From NCBI GenBank assembly GCA_024291935.2, contig CM044316.1, positions 74,044,501 through 74,108,500 of the forward strand: 64,000 nt of DNA, given 5' to 3'. Positions 34,367-47,087 of this stretch are shown here, piece by piece (positions within the stretch are counted from its first letter, which is position 1; every line of letters begins with the position of its first letter). A program made the position numbers and the translations under genes. The DNA is from Okapia johnstoni. Taxonomy: Eukaryota > Chordata > Mammalia > Artiodactyla > Giraffidae. Below the pieces are notes generated by a model. It did no database searches. It saw only the letters and a list, made by a program, of their open reading frames with translations, and was not told the origin of the DNA.

Positions 34367-35237
34367 AGCAACGAATTTCAAATACAGTGAGATAATCTAA
34401 AGTATTTTATAACTAAGAAAAACTTGATACAGCAATTCTATATAAAAATAGGAATTTCCATATTTGGTTATTTTTATAGTTCATTTATAATTATTACTTT
34501 TTGAGTTTTTTTAGTTTGCTGACTGCTTCCCGAGAATTGTTTTTAAAAGTAGCATCATTCAAAGCTAGATTTTATAACAAGACATCCAGCTGAATCCTGA
34601 TTCCTCACTGAAAACATTCAACTTTGCTGCCTACCCTCTAGCTGACTGAAGGACAGTGGTAAGAGTTGAGCACGAATTCCCAGATAGAAACGCATGACGC
34701 ATGTGTGTGAAGAAATTAAAAAGCAAAGCAAAGGAAGGAAGGGGAGAAATAGATGAGAGAGTAGATAGTTGATCACAACAGCATGCATATCTTTGAAACA
34801 AAAAGTACTCTACAAGGGTTTCCAGACCCCTTTTCTGTTGTAAATACAGAAACTCATTAGTATTATAAGCATAAATTAGTCTCTTGATATTTACCATTAT
34901 TTTGCCCTTAGCCCACCTTACACAGATTTGGAAAGGCATGCTGCAGTCTTTCCTCGTAGGCTTGGCTTTTTGCTAACAAAAATAATGTCAACCCAAGCAT
35001 TCTCTGGAGGTGTCACTGTAAAGAAATCTAGTAATTGCAAAACACATATATTCATTACGATCATTCTGAGTACTCATGAACTTATACATATCTGCATCAT
35101 GAGAAGCGCTCAGTTACTTTGAGTCTTTTTTTCTTGATTTTTGTCAGACCCATCACTGTGCAAAATATAGCCCCAAAGCCCATGAAATTGACTTCAGAGT
35201 AGCAGGTTATCAAAGAGTTTTTGAAAATCAAAATTAG
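34367..35237. other. Unassigned intron
   Basis: No repeat family recognised. Confidence 0.4.
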
Positions 35238-35315
35238 ATTGGATTGGTCACAAAGTTCATTTGGGCTTTTCCATAACTTAGAGAAAAACCCAAATTAACT
35301 TTTGGCCAACCCAAT
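35238..35315. mobile_element. Mariner-derived MITE (78 bp, palindromic)
   Basis: Inverted ends attggattggtca / tggccaacccaat, with an inner hairpin (aaagttcatttgggcttttcc against gagaaaaacccaaattaactttt). It matches the cattle mariner miniature element pattern ttgggttggccaaaaagttc. A TA dinucleotide sits at the right end (35315-35316), as expected for mariner targets. Confidence 0.88.
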
Positions 35316-37109
35316 ATTTGCTAGTTCCTTTATTTGTGTCTTCAAAACACAGTGACTTCTCTGGGCATGATTCTCGCTACAGAAATGCTGCTGTTTCTTC
35401 TCAGATAATTATATTTAAATAATCTGTAATCCCATTCTTCGTTATAGACTCCACCAACTGGCCAGAGATGAAATGGAGATTTCTGGAGTCTAATTTGCTA
35501 GGACATCCTGTGGAAACTTAATAGTTAATTAATTAATTAGTTTTCAAACTGGATCCCATTTGCAACAGGCAGAATAGAAATGACTGCCCCAGCTTACTCC
35601 TGCCTCTCTCCAGAGCTTCCGAGGTGGGCACCATCTAGCCCCAGTTGTTCAACTACATTTACTTTGCCAACTTGGCCTGGAATGTTTTCAATACTGACCA
35701 TCATTTAGACTAGGACATCCAATCCTTTTTAGGACAGAAATCCATGTAACCTCCTCTTGAGTGGAGGAAAAAAGACAACTTAATTCACTTGGGAAACCCC
35801 CTTCTTTTGATCCCCAAGTATATTCAGCTCCCATGAGCATCAAGAAAGAGCCACTGATTGTTAGGCTGAGCACCCTCATTTTGATATATTAAAAGGACAC
35901 CATAATTAAGCCCTTTTTTCCTTCCCAAAGACATAATTCCTTAGCTCCCTTATTCCCTTCCCTCAGGTTGTCTTTTTTCCTGCAATATTGTTATTGACTG
36001 TTAATTAGCCAGCAAGAGCTTATTTTCAAGAGTCTGCTCTTTTTGATCCTTGACAACCTATCTTCCCTGGGCTCCCCATTAGCGATTAAATAGTCTCCAG
36101 ACCTCCTGTGAGTGACTATCTTTTAAAAGTTGACCTTTTATTTTTTTTTCTTATCTAAAGACTATGGTTATTCAATTTCTCTTTTAAGGCTGAATAAATT
36201 ATGATGAATTTCTAGGAATTCTGTCCTCCCACTCAGATACTGAATTTAATTATGTCATAATCAGAATGATCTATAGGATTCCCCAATCATTTCTGGGACA
36301 AGACAGTATATTTTTAATTATGTGTGCTTGAACCCTGTTTTGATCCGGCCTTTTGCTATATTGCTAGTAACTCCTTTTAAAATAGCAATTAAAATGAGCC
36401 TTCTTCAATCAGAACATATCACACACAAACCTTTTATAATAATTTACTGATAACTTTCACTACCAAGAACAACAGTGTAAAAAAATATCCAAGAGGTATT
36501 TACCCACCACCACTTACTAACAAAGATAATATTCTGTGCTCATCTGTATGGCATCCTGAAACTTATTTTGGGACCTCAATTTTGACCCAAAAACCTCTGC
36601 TACTGGTAATCAGGTAGAGCCCAATTCTCTAGAATGTTTCCATATAAAATTATTTCAGTAAGGCTTCATTTGTCTTAATCAGATATTTGGCCAGCAAGGT
36701 AAGACAGCCATTCCAAGATACTTAAAAAGCCAAAACCAGAGAATATGGAAGAAGGGTTGAAGGAGGGGTAATTAAGAGGGTGATACAACTCAAATATCAG
36801 AGGCCTTGAAGAAATTCATTTAAAAAGCTATATGAAAAACACAGTAGATGCCAAAATGAACCAATATCTCTGGTAAAATTTTTTACCAAAAAGCAAACCA
36901 TTGCAAAGAACATTACCTTGGGGACATGTGGCATAGTAAGTTGACCTGCAATAAATATTTGCTGATTGGTAAGAAAGAACTGAGAATATTGGAGACCTGG
37001 GGAGTCTCCACGTGTACTAGGACAGTGAGTTCCTTGATTCGGGCAGATGTACCAGCCTACTTCTAAAGGGGTTCTAGTAAGGAAAATGGATTTAGAGTAA
37101 TGCTTCCTT
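35316..37109. other. Unassigned intron
   Basis: 1.8 kb. Includes (TTAA)n at about 35524-35540 and moderately complex sequence 35550-36120 that may hold an old LTR or DNA element, not identified. Confidence 0.35.
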
Positions 37110-37262
37110 TAAAAGTTAGAACTTTAAAATATACCAGATACGAAGCCACCCCACCAGAGATTCTAATTTACATGGACTTGAGTGGAGTGAAGGCATATTT
37201 ATGTTATACATTTTATTGTTATACAGTCAGCCTAAGATTCTAAGGGTAACCAGGGTTGACAG
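37110..37262 (+). mobile_element. MER5A-like hAT MITE (probable)
   Basis: ccaccccaccagagattctaattt ... ggacttgagtgg ... gattctaagggtaaccaggg is the order of MER5A (ccacccccagagattctgatttaattggtctgg ... gtgattctaatgtgcagcc). Confidence 0.55.
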
Positions 37263-37279
37263 TACATAGAACCTCTGTG

Positions 37280-37460
37280 TGTAAGCCCATCTATCCATCC
37301 ACCCATCCTCAGTTCTCTGCTAGGTTCCAAGAATGCAAAGATGAATATATCATGGCCCCTTACTTTGCTCAAGGCTCTTACAGTACAGTAGACAGACAAA
37401 AAAATGATCACTTACAGTACAAAGTGACAAGTGCTCTAAAAAATGGATGCAGTTTCTCAA
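37280..37460 (-). mobile_element. L2-type 3'-end remnant
   Basis: Reverse L2 tail pattern: atccatccacccatc, ctgctaggttccaagaatgca, aagatgaatatatcatggccc, gtgacaagtgctctaa. Confidence 0.5.
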
Positions 37461-37954
37461 AGAAATTTCAAATATCAATAACTAAATTACTCTAGCAAGC
37501 TAGACAATGTTGAGATTGAGAGGAGTCTCTCTGACTGTGGAAAACACTTCTGAGTTATGTCAAGTTATTAACTAATTACTCTGGAAGTTATTTTTCCAAA
37601 ATAATAAGCATCTTATTATTCTGCAGATCTGAGAGTGACTCCTCATTGTCCCATAGTTCTTTGTTCCAAGTATAAAACTTTTATGTTTCCCAATCTCCTA
37701 CTTTTATTATGTGTGATATAATTTATATATTCTTGCATATTCATAATGGTCTATCCAAAATTAACTACTCTATTGTGTCAGATGCATGTTAAATTAGTTT
37801 GCTAGCAGTTCTCTCGATTTTAGTGGTTAATACTAAGGTTCAACTCTTTTGGATTTTTTTTTTCTATAGTAAGCTATCAAAAATCCATAACGGGCTAAAT
37901 GAGTTGGGATTCACATGGGAAGCACAGCTATGATTCACATGGTTGCTTTTCACC
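37461..37954. other. Unassigned intron
   Basis: Nothing recognised. Confidence 0.4.
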
Positions 37955-38545
37955 ACCAATTCACTCACTCACTCATTCCTTCATTCATGAAAACTCTGGT
38001 GAGCACCTTCCGTGAATCAGATTCTAAAACATATCGTAGGATACATCAGGGAATAGGGCTAGCTCCTCTTCTAAGAGGTCTCACCTCCTGTAAGTCTGTT
38101 CAGAGAGATAATTATAATAAAATGTGTGCTACATATCATTATGCACAAAATGTACTGCGATCACAGATGAGGCAACAGCTTTCCCTAGAGGAGATGTGGA
38201 AGAATGCTTAAAGAAGGCAATATCTGGTTCGTGTTTAAAGTTAAGGCAGGAGATTTTTAGATGTGTTAAAGTGGGAGGGCACATAAAAGGACACAATGTT
38301 TTCAGCGAGAACTGAGCACTTTCAAATGTCTGGATATGCCCAGGGACTACGTGTGTGGAACTACTAGGGATGGTGGTGACTAGCTAGCCTGGGACTAGAT
38401 TTTTACATCCTTACAAATCAAGTTAAGGAGTTTGAACTTTAGTCCTTGGATACCAGAAAGTTAACAGAGAATTTAAGAGGAGTGGAAAGAGGGGCGGGGA
38501 TTCAATAGATCTATGGTTTAAAAAGCTCATTCACTCTAGAATTTC
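37955..38545 (-). mobile_element. L2-type repeat
   Basis: Starts with the reversed tail (cactcactcattccttcatt), then ctggtgagcaccttccgtga, gaatagggctagctcctctt and, near the end, caagttaaggagtttgaactt, the usual body of these old elements. Confidence 0.6.
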
Positions 38546-38703
38546 ATTACTGGTAACATTTGGAAAAATAATTCAAAAACTTGGAAGGGAAATTTATAAA
38601 TTGACTCTATATCACTCAGACCATACATATAACATGATGACTATAGCATGCATTTTTAAACATTAAGCTTGATTTTAAATGCGTAAAGACTTCCTAATAT
38701 TTA

Positions 38704-38827
38704 GGGTTGCCAGATTAAGCAAATAGAAATACAAGATGTCCATGCAATATTTGACTGATAGCTTATCAAAAAATTTTTATCTGCAATTCAAGTTCACCTT
38801 GCCATCCTATATTTTCTTTGGATATCC
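38704..38827. mobile_element. Palindromic MITE-like old element
   Basis: agggttgccagattaagcaa with atacaagatgtccatgcaat, then attcaagttcaccttgccat and cctatattttc: the two halves are diverged reverse complements, as in short mammalian DNA-transposon MITEs. Family not named with confidence. Confidence 0.5.
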
Positions 38828-39273
38828 TACTTGCATTGTCAACTAGAATATGATCTCTCCATATTTTCTTTCTTTCCTTTTATATAAGCACTTTAATTTC
38901 AGCAATATGGCCATGCTTTCCATTTTGTATATTCAGCAGACCCTAAGGAAAACTACCTGCAGTAGAAAATCATTATTGACAAATGAGTCCTCCTCAGAAT
39001 TTTGCTCAAACTAAAATTTATTGCTTGAATTCAGCAAAGCAGTTCATAATCTTTATAGTTTACCTCTATGCAAGCTTCAGTGTATTACTTATATAGTTAT
39101 ACTTGTATACACACTTCAGCTATGTAAGAGCCAAAGAAACCCACTTCTAAATAGACAAGCAGTTGGGGATTTCAGAAATAAAATATTAAGATATTCATTA
39201 AGCCAAAATCACTTAAGAGTTTGAGAAAAATTACTAGGATGAATACAAGAATTGGGGGAAAATTTGAACTCTG
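38828..39273. other. Unassigned intron
   Basis: Nothing recognised. Confidence 0.4.
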
Positions 39274-39650
39274 ATCAGCAAAGTAATTCAAAACAGTTTG
39301 GAATATATAATATGCATGAAACTTACCGTAACCACTTATTTCATTACATATACAAGTTGTAAGTAGAGAGTTTAACACCGATATATCATTTTAAGACATA
39401 TATTTTTATCAAGAGAAGCTTTTAAAGGAGTAAACTGAAACTTCCAATTCACCAGGTTGAATTATTTTTCTCTTCAATGACAGTAATAAGCAACAATGAC
39501 TGAGAGCAACTTATACTAAAAATGATGAGCCACTAAAAGCATACAAGCAAGGCCACATTTAAATAATAGGCACTGATACACAGTTATACTTTGAATACAT
39601 AGAAACTTTAGCTCTAGAATTAATTTCTTAAAAATAACTCTGCAATTTAT
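39274..39650 (+). repeat. Diverged direct duplication, copy 1
   Basis: Aligns over its whole length with 41180-41552 (about 80% by eye with small indels). Shared blocks: atatatcattttaag, ttatttttctcttcaatgac, aacttatactaaaaatga, tgatacacagtta, ttcttaaaaataact. Not a recognised repeat. Confidence 0.85.
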
Positions 39651-39718
39651 ATTAAGTGTGGACAAATGGTACTTTGGGACGACAACCTATTGTCAACAAT
39701 TAGCACGTCAACTCACTT

Positions 39719-39912
39719 GTACTATGAGCCAAACATTGTTTTAAGCATTTTGCATTTATTATCACACCTTCTGAGCTACTATTATCATAAATGTTTTCCA
39801 GATGAGTGACTTGACACATTGAAAATATAAAAAATTTGCCCAGAGTCACACATATGGTATAACTGAGATTAAAACCCAGATAATTTGTCTTCAGAATCTG
39901 TACTATTCACCA
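39719..39912 (-). mobile_element. MIR SINE
   Basis: Reverse MIR: tgagccaaacattgttttaagc, cagatgagtgacttgacac, ttgcccagagtcacaca, gagattaaaacccag. Confidence 0.75.
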
Positions 39913-40042
39913 GTTAACTTCAGCACTCCTAGGAAATATGAAAGTCTTTCACCTTCACTTCATGGTTGCTTTCAAGGCACCACTCTATGTGCTGAGGAGG
40001 GCAGAAAAGTCATGCCACCTAGTCCTTGATCTATAAATGTAG

Positions 40043-40232
40043 TGAGATTCCCGGTGGTTCAGTGGTAAAGAATCTACCTGCCAATGCAGGAGACATAGGA
40101 GATGTGAGTTCGATCTCTGGCTGGAGAAGATGCCCGAGAGGATACGGCAACCCACTCCAACGTTCTCACCTGAAGAATCCCATAGACAGCCACAAAGAGT
40201 CGGATATGACTGAACGACTGAGCAGGGACGGA
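40043..40232 (+). mobile_element. Bov-tA SINE, diverged
   Basis: ggtggttcagtggtaaagaatc head, caacccactccaacgttc middle, agagtcggatatgactgaac end, with a deletion near 40185. Confidence 0.93.
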
Positions 40233-40589
40233 GTAATATTAGTATTGCTACTCTATGCCAAAGAGTCCAGTACTAAAATCTTAGTTTGGAATACTTGTTT
40301 TCCCTAATTCTTTTGTTCCTTTCAGTAATTTTTCTCAAACTCTTAGTTTAGGCTTAATAGGCATCTGTTTTAATTTTATTCCTGAAATCCACATCCTCGT
40401 CTATTTAGAAATGGACATTTTTGTCTCTTACACTCTTTTATGCTTGCCTTTTAACCTTACGTTCTGATGAAAAGAATACATTTTTGTTTCTTTAGAGAGG
40501 ACATGGATCTATTTTATACCTGTACAGTTGGAACTTTTATTTTTCAAAGGAGATAATCCACATTCTTAAAAATCTTTGTTTGCAAGATA
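40233..40589. other. Unassigned intron
   Basis: Nothing recognised. Confidence 0.4.
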
Positions 40590-41179
40590 ACACACACACA
40601 GGGAAATATGCAGAGCAATAGAGTTAAATGAGTTATTGTTAAGAGACAATCTGTGTGACAGTCACCAAGGTCAAACACAAGAATAATGCCAGCACAGAGC
40701 CTTCCTTTGTCCTTCCATTCACAACTTCTTCTCCACCCTCAAACGTAACTGATTTCCTGCTTATTATGGCAATCCCAGCCTCACTCTTTGTATGGTTTAG
40801 AGTTTTGTTGCCTAAATACACATTTCTAAATAGTACCTTTTATTTTTACCTTATCTTGTATTTGAAATTTATATTAAAAAAAAGAAATCATTCAATATGT
40901 GCTCTTTTGTTTGAGGCTTCATTCACAATGGTTCTATAGGTAGTTGCAGTGAGTTCATTTTCACTGCTTTCTGATATTTCACTGTAAAATATGCATTTTT
41001 CCTTTCTATTGTTAATGGCACTTATGTTGTTAAAAATAAAAGCATCCATGAGTGCCCCTGTACATAAGTGTATTGAACTTTCTCTGGGTATACCCAAGAA
41101 TGAAATGGCTGAGTCATGTATATACTTTAGCAGATAATGCCAAACTGGTTTTTAAGTGGTTGCACCAACTTGCACTTCT
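40590..41179 (-). mobile_element. Old L1 LINE 3' end
   Basis: Reverse-oriented ORF2 end and 3' UTR: gtatacccaagaatgaaatggc, gccaaactggtttttaagtgg and ttgcaccaacttgcacttct are the classic L1 C-terminal DNA read backwards. Its 5' limit coincides with the start of the duplicated block at 41180. The only L1/RTE-class copy here lying in sense to EDIL3. Confidence 0.78.
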
Positions 41180-41552
41180 ATCAGCAACTTAATTCATAAT
41201 ATTTTTGAAGATACAATACACATGAAACTTGCAGTCAATCACTTATTTCATATACACGTTGTAAGTAGAAGGGCTTAATACCAATATATCATTTTAAGAT
41301 ATTTTTATCAAGAGATTTTTTTAAGGGAGTAAATTAAAACTTTCAACTCACCAGGGTGATTATTTTTCTCTTCAATGACCATGATTTTTTTTAAACATTG
41401 ACAGTAACTTATACTAAAAATGAAGCAGCACTCAAAGTATATCAGCCATATCACAATTAAATAACAGGCAGTGATACACAGTTACATCTTGTATGTAAAG
41501 AAAAATAATTTCACTTAACTCTAGAATAATTCTTAAAAATAACTATAAATCT
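41180..41552 (+). repeat. Diverged direct duplication, copy 2
   Basis: Partner of 39274-39650, same orientation, 1.9 kb apart. Immediately follows the truncated L1. Confidence 0.85.
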
Positions 41553-42439
41553 GTCTCAGCTACAGATATACGTAGACTCAGGTAATAAAATAAGAATGGT
41601 TTTGACTTTTACATTTTAATATCTTTGAAATTTTATATCATAGGCATAGTTAAAAATAATGAATTCTATTATACTTTAAAGCTTCTCTAAGGATTAAGTG
41701 ATGTAATTTATGGGAAAAAATATCAACTTTAAGGACCAAAAACCAACTGTCTACAGTATTATAATATGGGCTAATTGATATTTATATCATTCAGTTGAAT
41801 GTTTATTTATCATGTTGCTGGATAAAACAACATAGGTATATTTTTAATGAGACTTTCTGTACACAGATACTTCTACTTTTGGGGTTATCATCAGGGTAAA
41901 TAAATGGGTAGCAATTTCAAAAATGTTCTACAGAAGAGCAGCCTGCCCTGGAGAGGCTTGACAGTATTTATCCCCACAACTGCAAAGCCCATAGGAATTT
42001 TCATCCACTGAATGGGGTGATTTAACAGACACCCTCAGTATACTTCTGTCTAAAATGGTGCCACTTACTATTTTTAAAACTAGGTCATTGGCTCTCCTCC
42101 ATACACTAGGTCTAAGAGATCACTGAGCTCTGTATCTGATAGACATACGTTATGGCTGGTAGAGAACATTCCTTTCAAAATTCTTAGGCATGTCAGTTTC
42201 CATCACAGTAAAACAGCTGGGTGGCTAGATTACCTCAATTCCGGGATCTCAACTGCATAATTACAGGAGGTTTCCTGGCTTCCTGGCAGAGCTGGGCCAC
42301 ACTCATGGCCACCATGGAAGTCTGCCTCAGCAGTTGACTCACTCCTCAATGCTAAGTGTGTCTACAAGCCGCTAATCTTTATATTTTATTTTTTCTCCCA
42401 TATTTATTGTTAAGGATGCCAAATTAGCATATTTTCTTC
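41553..42439. other. Unassigned intron
   Basis: Nothing recognised. Confidence 0.35.
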
Positions 42440-42716
42440 ATTAAAAGTGGTAACATACTAGGATTCAAGAGAAATCTTGCTTCTGGCCAAGGCAGAGTAT
42501 AGGATTGAGAAGTGCCCTTCTGCCTGAAACAACCAAAAAATAAAACAGACAAAACATATGAGACAACAGTCTTCAAGACACTTGACATTGGAGAGAAAGG
42601 GTAGTAACAAACCAGGTGAGTTCTACAACGGCCCAAGTTGACTGCCTCAAAAGACATTCCAAGCCACGGCACAATGAAGAAGAATCCAGGTGGAACCTGG
42701 CCAACTCCATGGATTA

Positions 42717-42782
42717 AAAAGAGAAAGATAAAAAAAAAGATTAAAAAAAATAAAAAAATAATAAAATAAAAAGAGAAAGATA
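42717..42782. repeat. A-rich low-complexity tract
   Basis: Degenerate (A)n/(AAT)n with agagaaagata at both ends, inside HAL1. Confidence 0.85.
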
Positions 42783-42968
42783 ACAGTCTGGAAGAACCCA
42801 GGAGGCTGCAGTTTGCAGGACAAAGTGGTTACAAAGAGGCAGCCCCCAGGGATCTGCAGAGCATGTCCTAAATACTGCAGTGCTTCCTCAGGAGTTCAGC
42901 AGAGCATGGAGCAACCCATACAAGTGGAGAAAATACTGAGGAAGGAACCATCCAAATGACCCAGTGTA

Positions 42969-43170
42969 TATGTGTGCTCAGTCACTCAGTCGTGTCAGAC
43001 TCTTTGGGACCCCATGAACTGTATAGCCCACCAGGATTCTCCAGGCAAGAACACTGGAGTGGGTTGCCATTTCCTTCTCCAGGGGATCTTCCTGCCTCAG
43101 TGATCAAACCTGCATCTCTTACATCTCCTGCATTGGCAAGAGGAATTTTTACCACCTGGGTCAAAGGGAG
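42969..43170 (-). mobile_element. Bov-tA SINE nested in HAL1
   Basis: Reverse copy: cagtcactcagtcgtgtcag, caagaacactggagtgggtt, gaatttttaccacctggg; HAL1 sequence resumes after it. Confidence 0.93.
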
Positions 43171-45112
43171 CAATATCTGGGGATAACACTGGCCAGGAAA
43201 ACTTCAGTTCCCTCCAATTAGACTGGAAAACAAACTAATTCCTCGGATACTGAGCAGAGGGGCACTGAGTTAATTACTCCTGCATTAAACATCTTACTGG
43301 TCCCACCTAACAAATTTCAGAAGACTCAGAAGAATCAAACCATTTTCAAGCAATTTAACCTTGTTTATCAAAGCTCAAGAAGATATATAGGAATACAGAG
43401 TATCTAGCAGTCTACATGGTAAAATTCATGTCGGAATCCAGTCAGGGTTAACAAATGTGAAAAAGTAGGCAACAAGACAGATATTAGAATTATCAGACAA
43501 GGATATGAAAACTGTTATAACTGTGCTACATATGTTGGAAATGTTAAGTACAGACATGCAAGATATAAAAGGAGACCCAAACTGAACTTCTAGAGATGAA
43601 AACTACAATGTGAGATGAAAAATATACTAGAAGGAAATAAAGCAAATTAGATACTTCAGAAGAAAAGATCAGTAAATATCTAAGATATAATAGAAACTAT
43701 ACAGAATAAAATACAGACAGGAAAAGAACCTGGACATCATGAGTTGTGGGACACACACAAACAGGTAGCCTAAAATAGATGTATTGGAATCCCTGAAAAG
43801 AATGGGAAGAAAAATATTTGAATATATAATTTTTCCAAATATGATGAAAACTATATCTGCAGATTCAGGCACCAGAAATGCCAAACACCAGAAATATGAG
43901 GAAAACTAGACAAAGCCTCAACATGATTACAAAAGATGTAAAAGTAGTTCTGTAGATGTCATCTTTTCAGGAGCTAATTCTGGAACAACTATTTAAATAA
44001 GTACATGACAATTACAAACAGATAAAACAAATAGTCAAATCCATATCATACACTACATGCAAAAACTAATGCAAAATGAATTATACACTTTAGAATAAAA
44101 CATAAACCTCTTGAAAATTATAGGAGAAAGTCTCTTGGGATTCAGTTTTAGGCAGAGATTTCTCAGACATAACATCAAAAGTATGAGCCACCAACATTGA
44201 TAAATTGTACTCGAAAAAAAATTATACAGGTGCATTTTTCAAAATCAATTTTAAGAAGTAAGCCACAGATTGGGAGTATATATTTGCAAATCTAACATCT
44301 TATAAAGTACTTGTATGCAGAATATATAAAGAACTCTCAAGACTCAAGAAAACAAATGACAAAAAATGAACAAAAGATTTCAACTTCAGAAAACAAAAGA
44401 GTATATGAATGGAAAAACATATAGGATGTTTGACATCATGTGTCAATAGAGAAATCCAAGTTAAAACCAAAAAGGCATCACTACACAATTTTTACAATGA
44501 CTAAAATGAAAAAGACCGACCATAACAAGTATTAATGAATATGTACAGGAGTTGAACTCTTATATTCTGCTGGTCAGAATGTAAAATAATACAATCAGTT
44601 GGGAAAATAGTTTGACAGTTTCTCCAATATTTAAACGTGTATTTACCATATGGTCCAGTCAGTCCTCTCCTAGATAATGACTCAAGATAAGTAAAAAGTC
44701 ATGTCCAAATGAAGACATGTATGAATATTCACAGTTGCTTTATTTGTAATAGCCAAAAATTAGAAGCAACCCAATGCCCATCAATCAGTGAACAGCTCAA
44801 ACGATTATAGTTTATAGCCATACAATTGAGTACTACTCAGAAATAGAGAAAAATGAACCACTGACACAAGCAAAAGCATGGAAGGTTCTCAAAATAATTA
44901 TGATGAGTGAAAGAAAACAATCCAAACAGTACATTTATTTTTAACTCTATATAACTTTCTAGAAATGCAATCTAATCCATAGAGACAGAAAGAAAACCAG
45001 TAGTTTTCTGGGATGAAACTGGAAGGACAGATGGGAAGGATTATCACGGGGAGAGAGAAACTTCTGAGGGTGATGAAAGTGTTCAAAATCTTCATTAAGA
45101 TGGTTGTTTCAC

Positions 45113-45804
45113 TGGAAATAGAACTACCATATGACCCAGCAATCCCATGGGTAGGCATGCACATTGAGGAAATCAGAATTGAAAGGGACACATGTACCCC
45201 AATGTTCACTGCAGCACTGCTTACAACAGCTAGGACATGGAAGTAACCTAGATGTCCATCGGCAGATGAATGGATAAGGAAATTGTGGTACATATACACA
45301 ATGGAATATTACTCAGCTATGAAAAGGAACACATTTGAGTCAATTCTAATGAGGTGGGTGAAACTGGAGTCTATTATACAGAGTGAAATAAGTCAGAAAC
45401 AGAAACACCAATACAGTATATTAATGCAAATATATGGACTTTAGAAAGACGGTAACAAAGATCCTATATGCAAGTCAGCAAAAGAGACACAGATGTAAAG
45501 AACAGACTTTTGGACTATGTGGGAGAAGGTGAGGGTGGGATTGATTTGAAAGAATAACATTGAAACATGTATATTACCATGTGTAAAACAGATGACCAGT
45601 GCAAGATCAATGCATGAAGCAGGGCACTCAAAGTTGGTGGTCTGGGACAACCCAGAGGGATGGGGTGGGGAGGAAGGAGGGTGGGAGTTCAGGGTGGAGG
45701 GACACATGTGCACCCATGGCTGATTTATATCAACATACGGCAAAAAACACCACAATATTGTGAAGTAATTATACTCCAATTAAAATAAATAAATTAATTT
45801 TAAC
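45113..45804 (+). mobile_element. Ruminant L1 3' end nested in HAL1, with 16-bp target-site duplication
   Basis: tggaaatagaactaccatatgacc to tgaagtaattatactccaattaaaataaataaa is a 5'-truncated L1 with an A/T-rich end. Flanks aagatggt[t/g]gtttcac at 45097-45112 and 45805-45820 differ at one base. Across the insertion, HAL1 reads continuously. Confidence 0.95.
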
Positions 45805-45912
45805 AAGATGGTGGTTTCACAGATGCATATACATGTCGAAATGTATTACACTGTATATTTAAAATATGCGTATTTAATTGTATGGCAAGGATGCCTCAAC
45901 AAAGATATTGAA

Positions 45913-47087
45913 GACAGTGATTATGTCAATGTTCTTTCTATAATCCACTTATTTACCATCTGTGGGCTTAGTTGTACACAGACATATGCATCCATGCACA
46001 CACACACACTGCATCACAATAACAGGCCCACAAAATTAATGAGGCAAATCAGCCTTCTGAAATTCACATCAGAGATGCTCTGTTTTATTTTACCCTTACA
46101 CTTCAAACTGAGAGCCATGCAGGCAAATGAAATGAGGCCGGCCTTATTGGGAAGACTGAGTAGTTTAATAACACATACTAATAGAAGGAGCTGTATTCAT
46201 AAAAATGACAAAAATACTAATTTTTTCACAGTAGTTCACCTCCTGCTTCACAGGTTATTTTCATCACTCAAGAAAGGCTTTGCAGGAAACCTTAAATGAA
46301 GATGAATGGGAAAGAAGTAACATAACTGCAAGATTTTCTATTGCTCATATATTTTTGGTTTCAGATTGGATTTATTTCTGATACGGCTGACTGTCAGCAA
46401 ACTGAAGATTATTAAACTATAACTGAGGTTTCCCATACCTTCACTAATAGTTCTTATTTCCCAGAAATTTTTCTGCACTAAGTTCATAGAGTATATTGAT
46501 ATGTATGCATCCTGGACTCTTAGGACCTATTTAAGAGGTTGCAATTTTCCTATAAAAAGAATGAAAGGCATTTCTCTAGTTTTCTTTGCTCCTGTATGAG
46601 ATGTATGACTTTAAACACAGAGGTACACATGCATATTTAAAGGCAACTTTTATTATTAATTCATTTTAATATACAGTAAGATGGAAATCTCAGTGCTATT
46701 AATTACTTACTATGTAATTTCCCATTGCAAAAGTAAGCCTTCAGGGCAACAATGTTCATCATCTGCAGTGAACCTGATTAAAATAATTGGCTATTTCCAT
46801 AACAAGTGCTTTAACAAATGGTCCTATGTCAAAGAGGACCTGGTCTGATTAGAAACTGCATTGTTGCATTATGCTATTATCAGATTAATGCAAATATAGC
46901 TTAGTTCATTTTAATAAAATCCAATGACTTGTGAATTGGACTAAATATCAGTTAATAGTAAGCATAAGTGTAACCCCATCTCCTTAATTTAGTTGTCTAA
47001 TTTGACCCTGAGTATAATGACTTAAATTTACACAGCAAAACGTACTTCCCCACCCTTGTTAACTCTCCTTCAGTGTTTCAGAGAATA
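45913..47087. other. Unassigned intron
   Basis: 1.2 kb. An open frame from HAL1 into this region (to 46299) has no recognisable protein. Confidence 0.35.

Larger units (their letters stand above)
42440..45912 (+). mobile_element. HAL1 (half-L1) element, split by two younger insertions
   Basis: Segments 42440-42968, 43171-45112 and 45821-45912 form one old plus-oriented element. Landmarks: aacttcagttccctccaatt, gaacttctagagatgaaaac and atttttccaaatatgatgaaaac (ORF1 region). It then passes directly to the L1 3' region (aaaaccaaaaaggcatcact, ggaagcaacccaatgccc-like, actactcagaaatag) and ends ttaattgtatggcaaggatgcctcaacaaag. Absence of an RT domain between ORF1 and the 3' end is typical of HAL1. 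No usable frame remains. Confidence 0.75.

Noticed and set aside
44898..45299. 133-codon minus-strand frame
   Set aside because: Reverse complement of HAL1 and L1 3' sequence; a shadow of transposon DNA.
45808..46299. 163-codon open frame
   Set aside because: Starts in the 3' tail of HAL1 and runs into unassigned intron; no recognisable protein, no splice sites, AT-rich composition.
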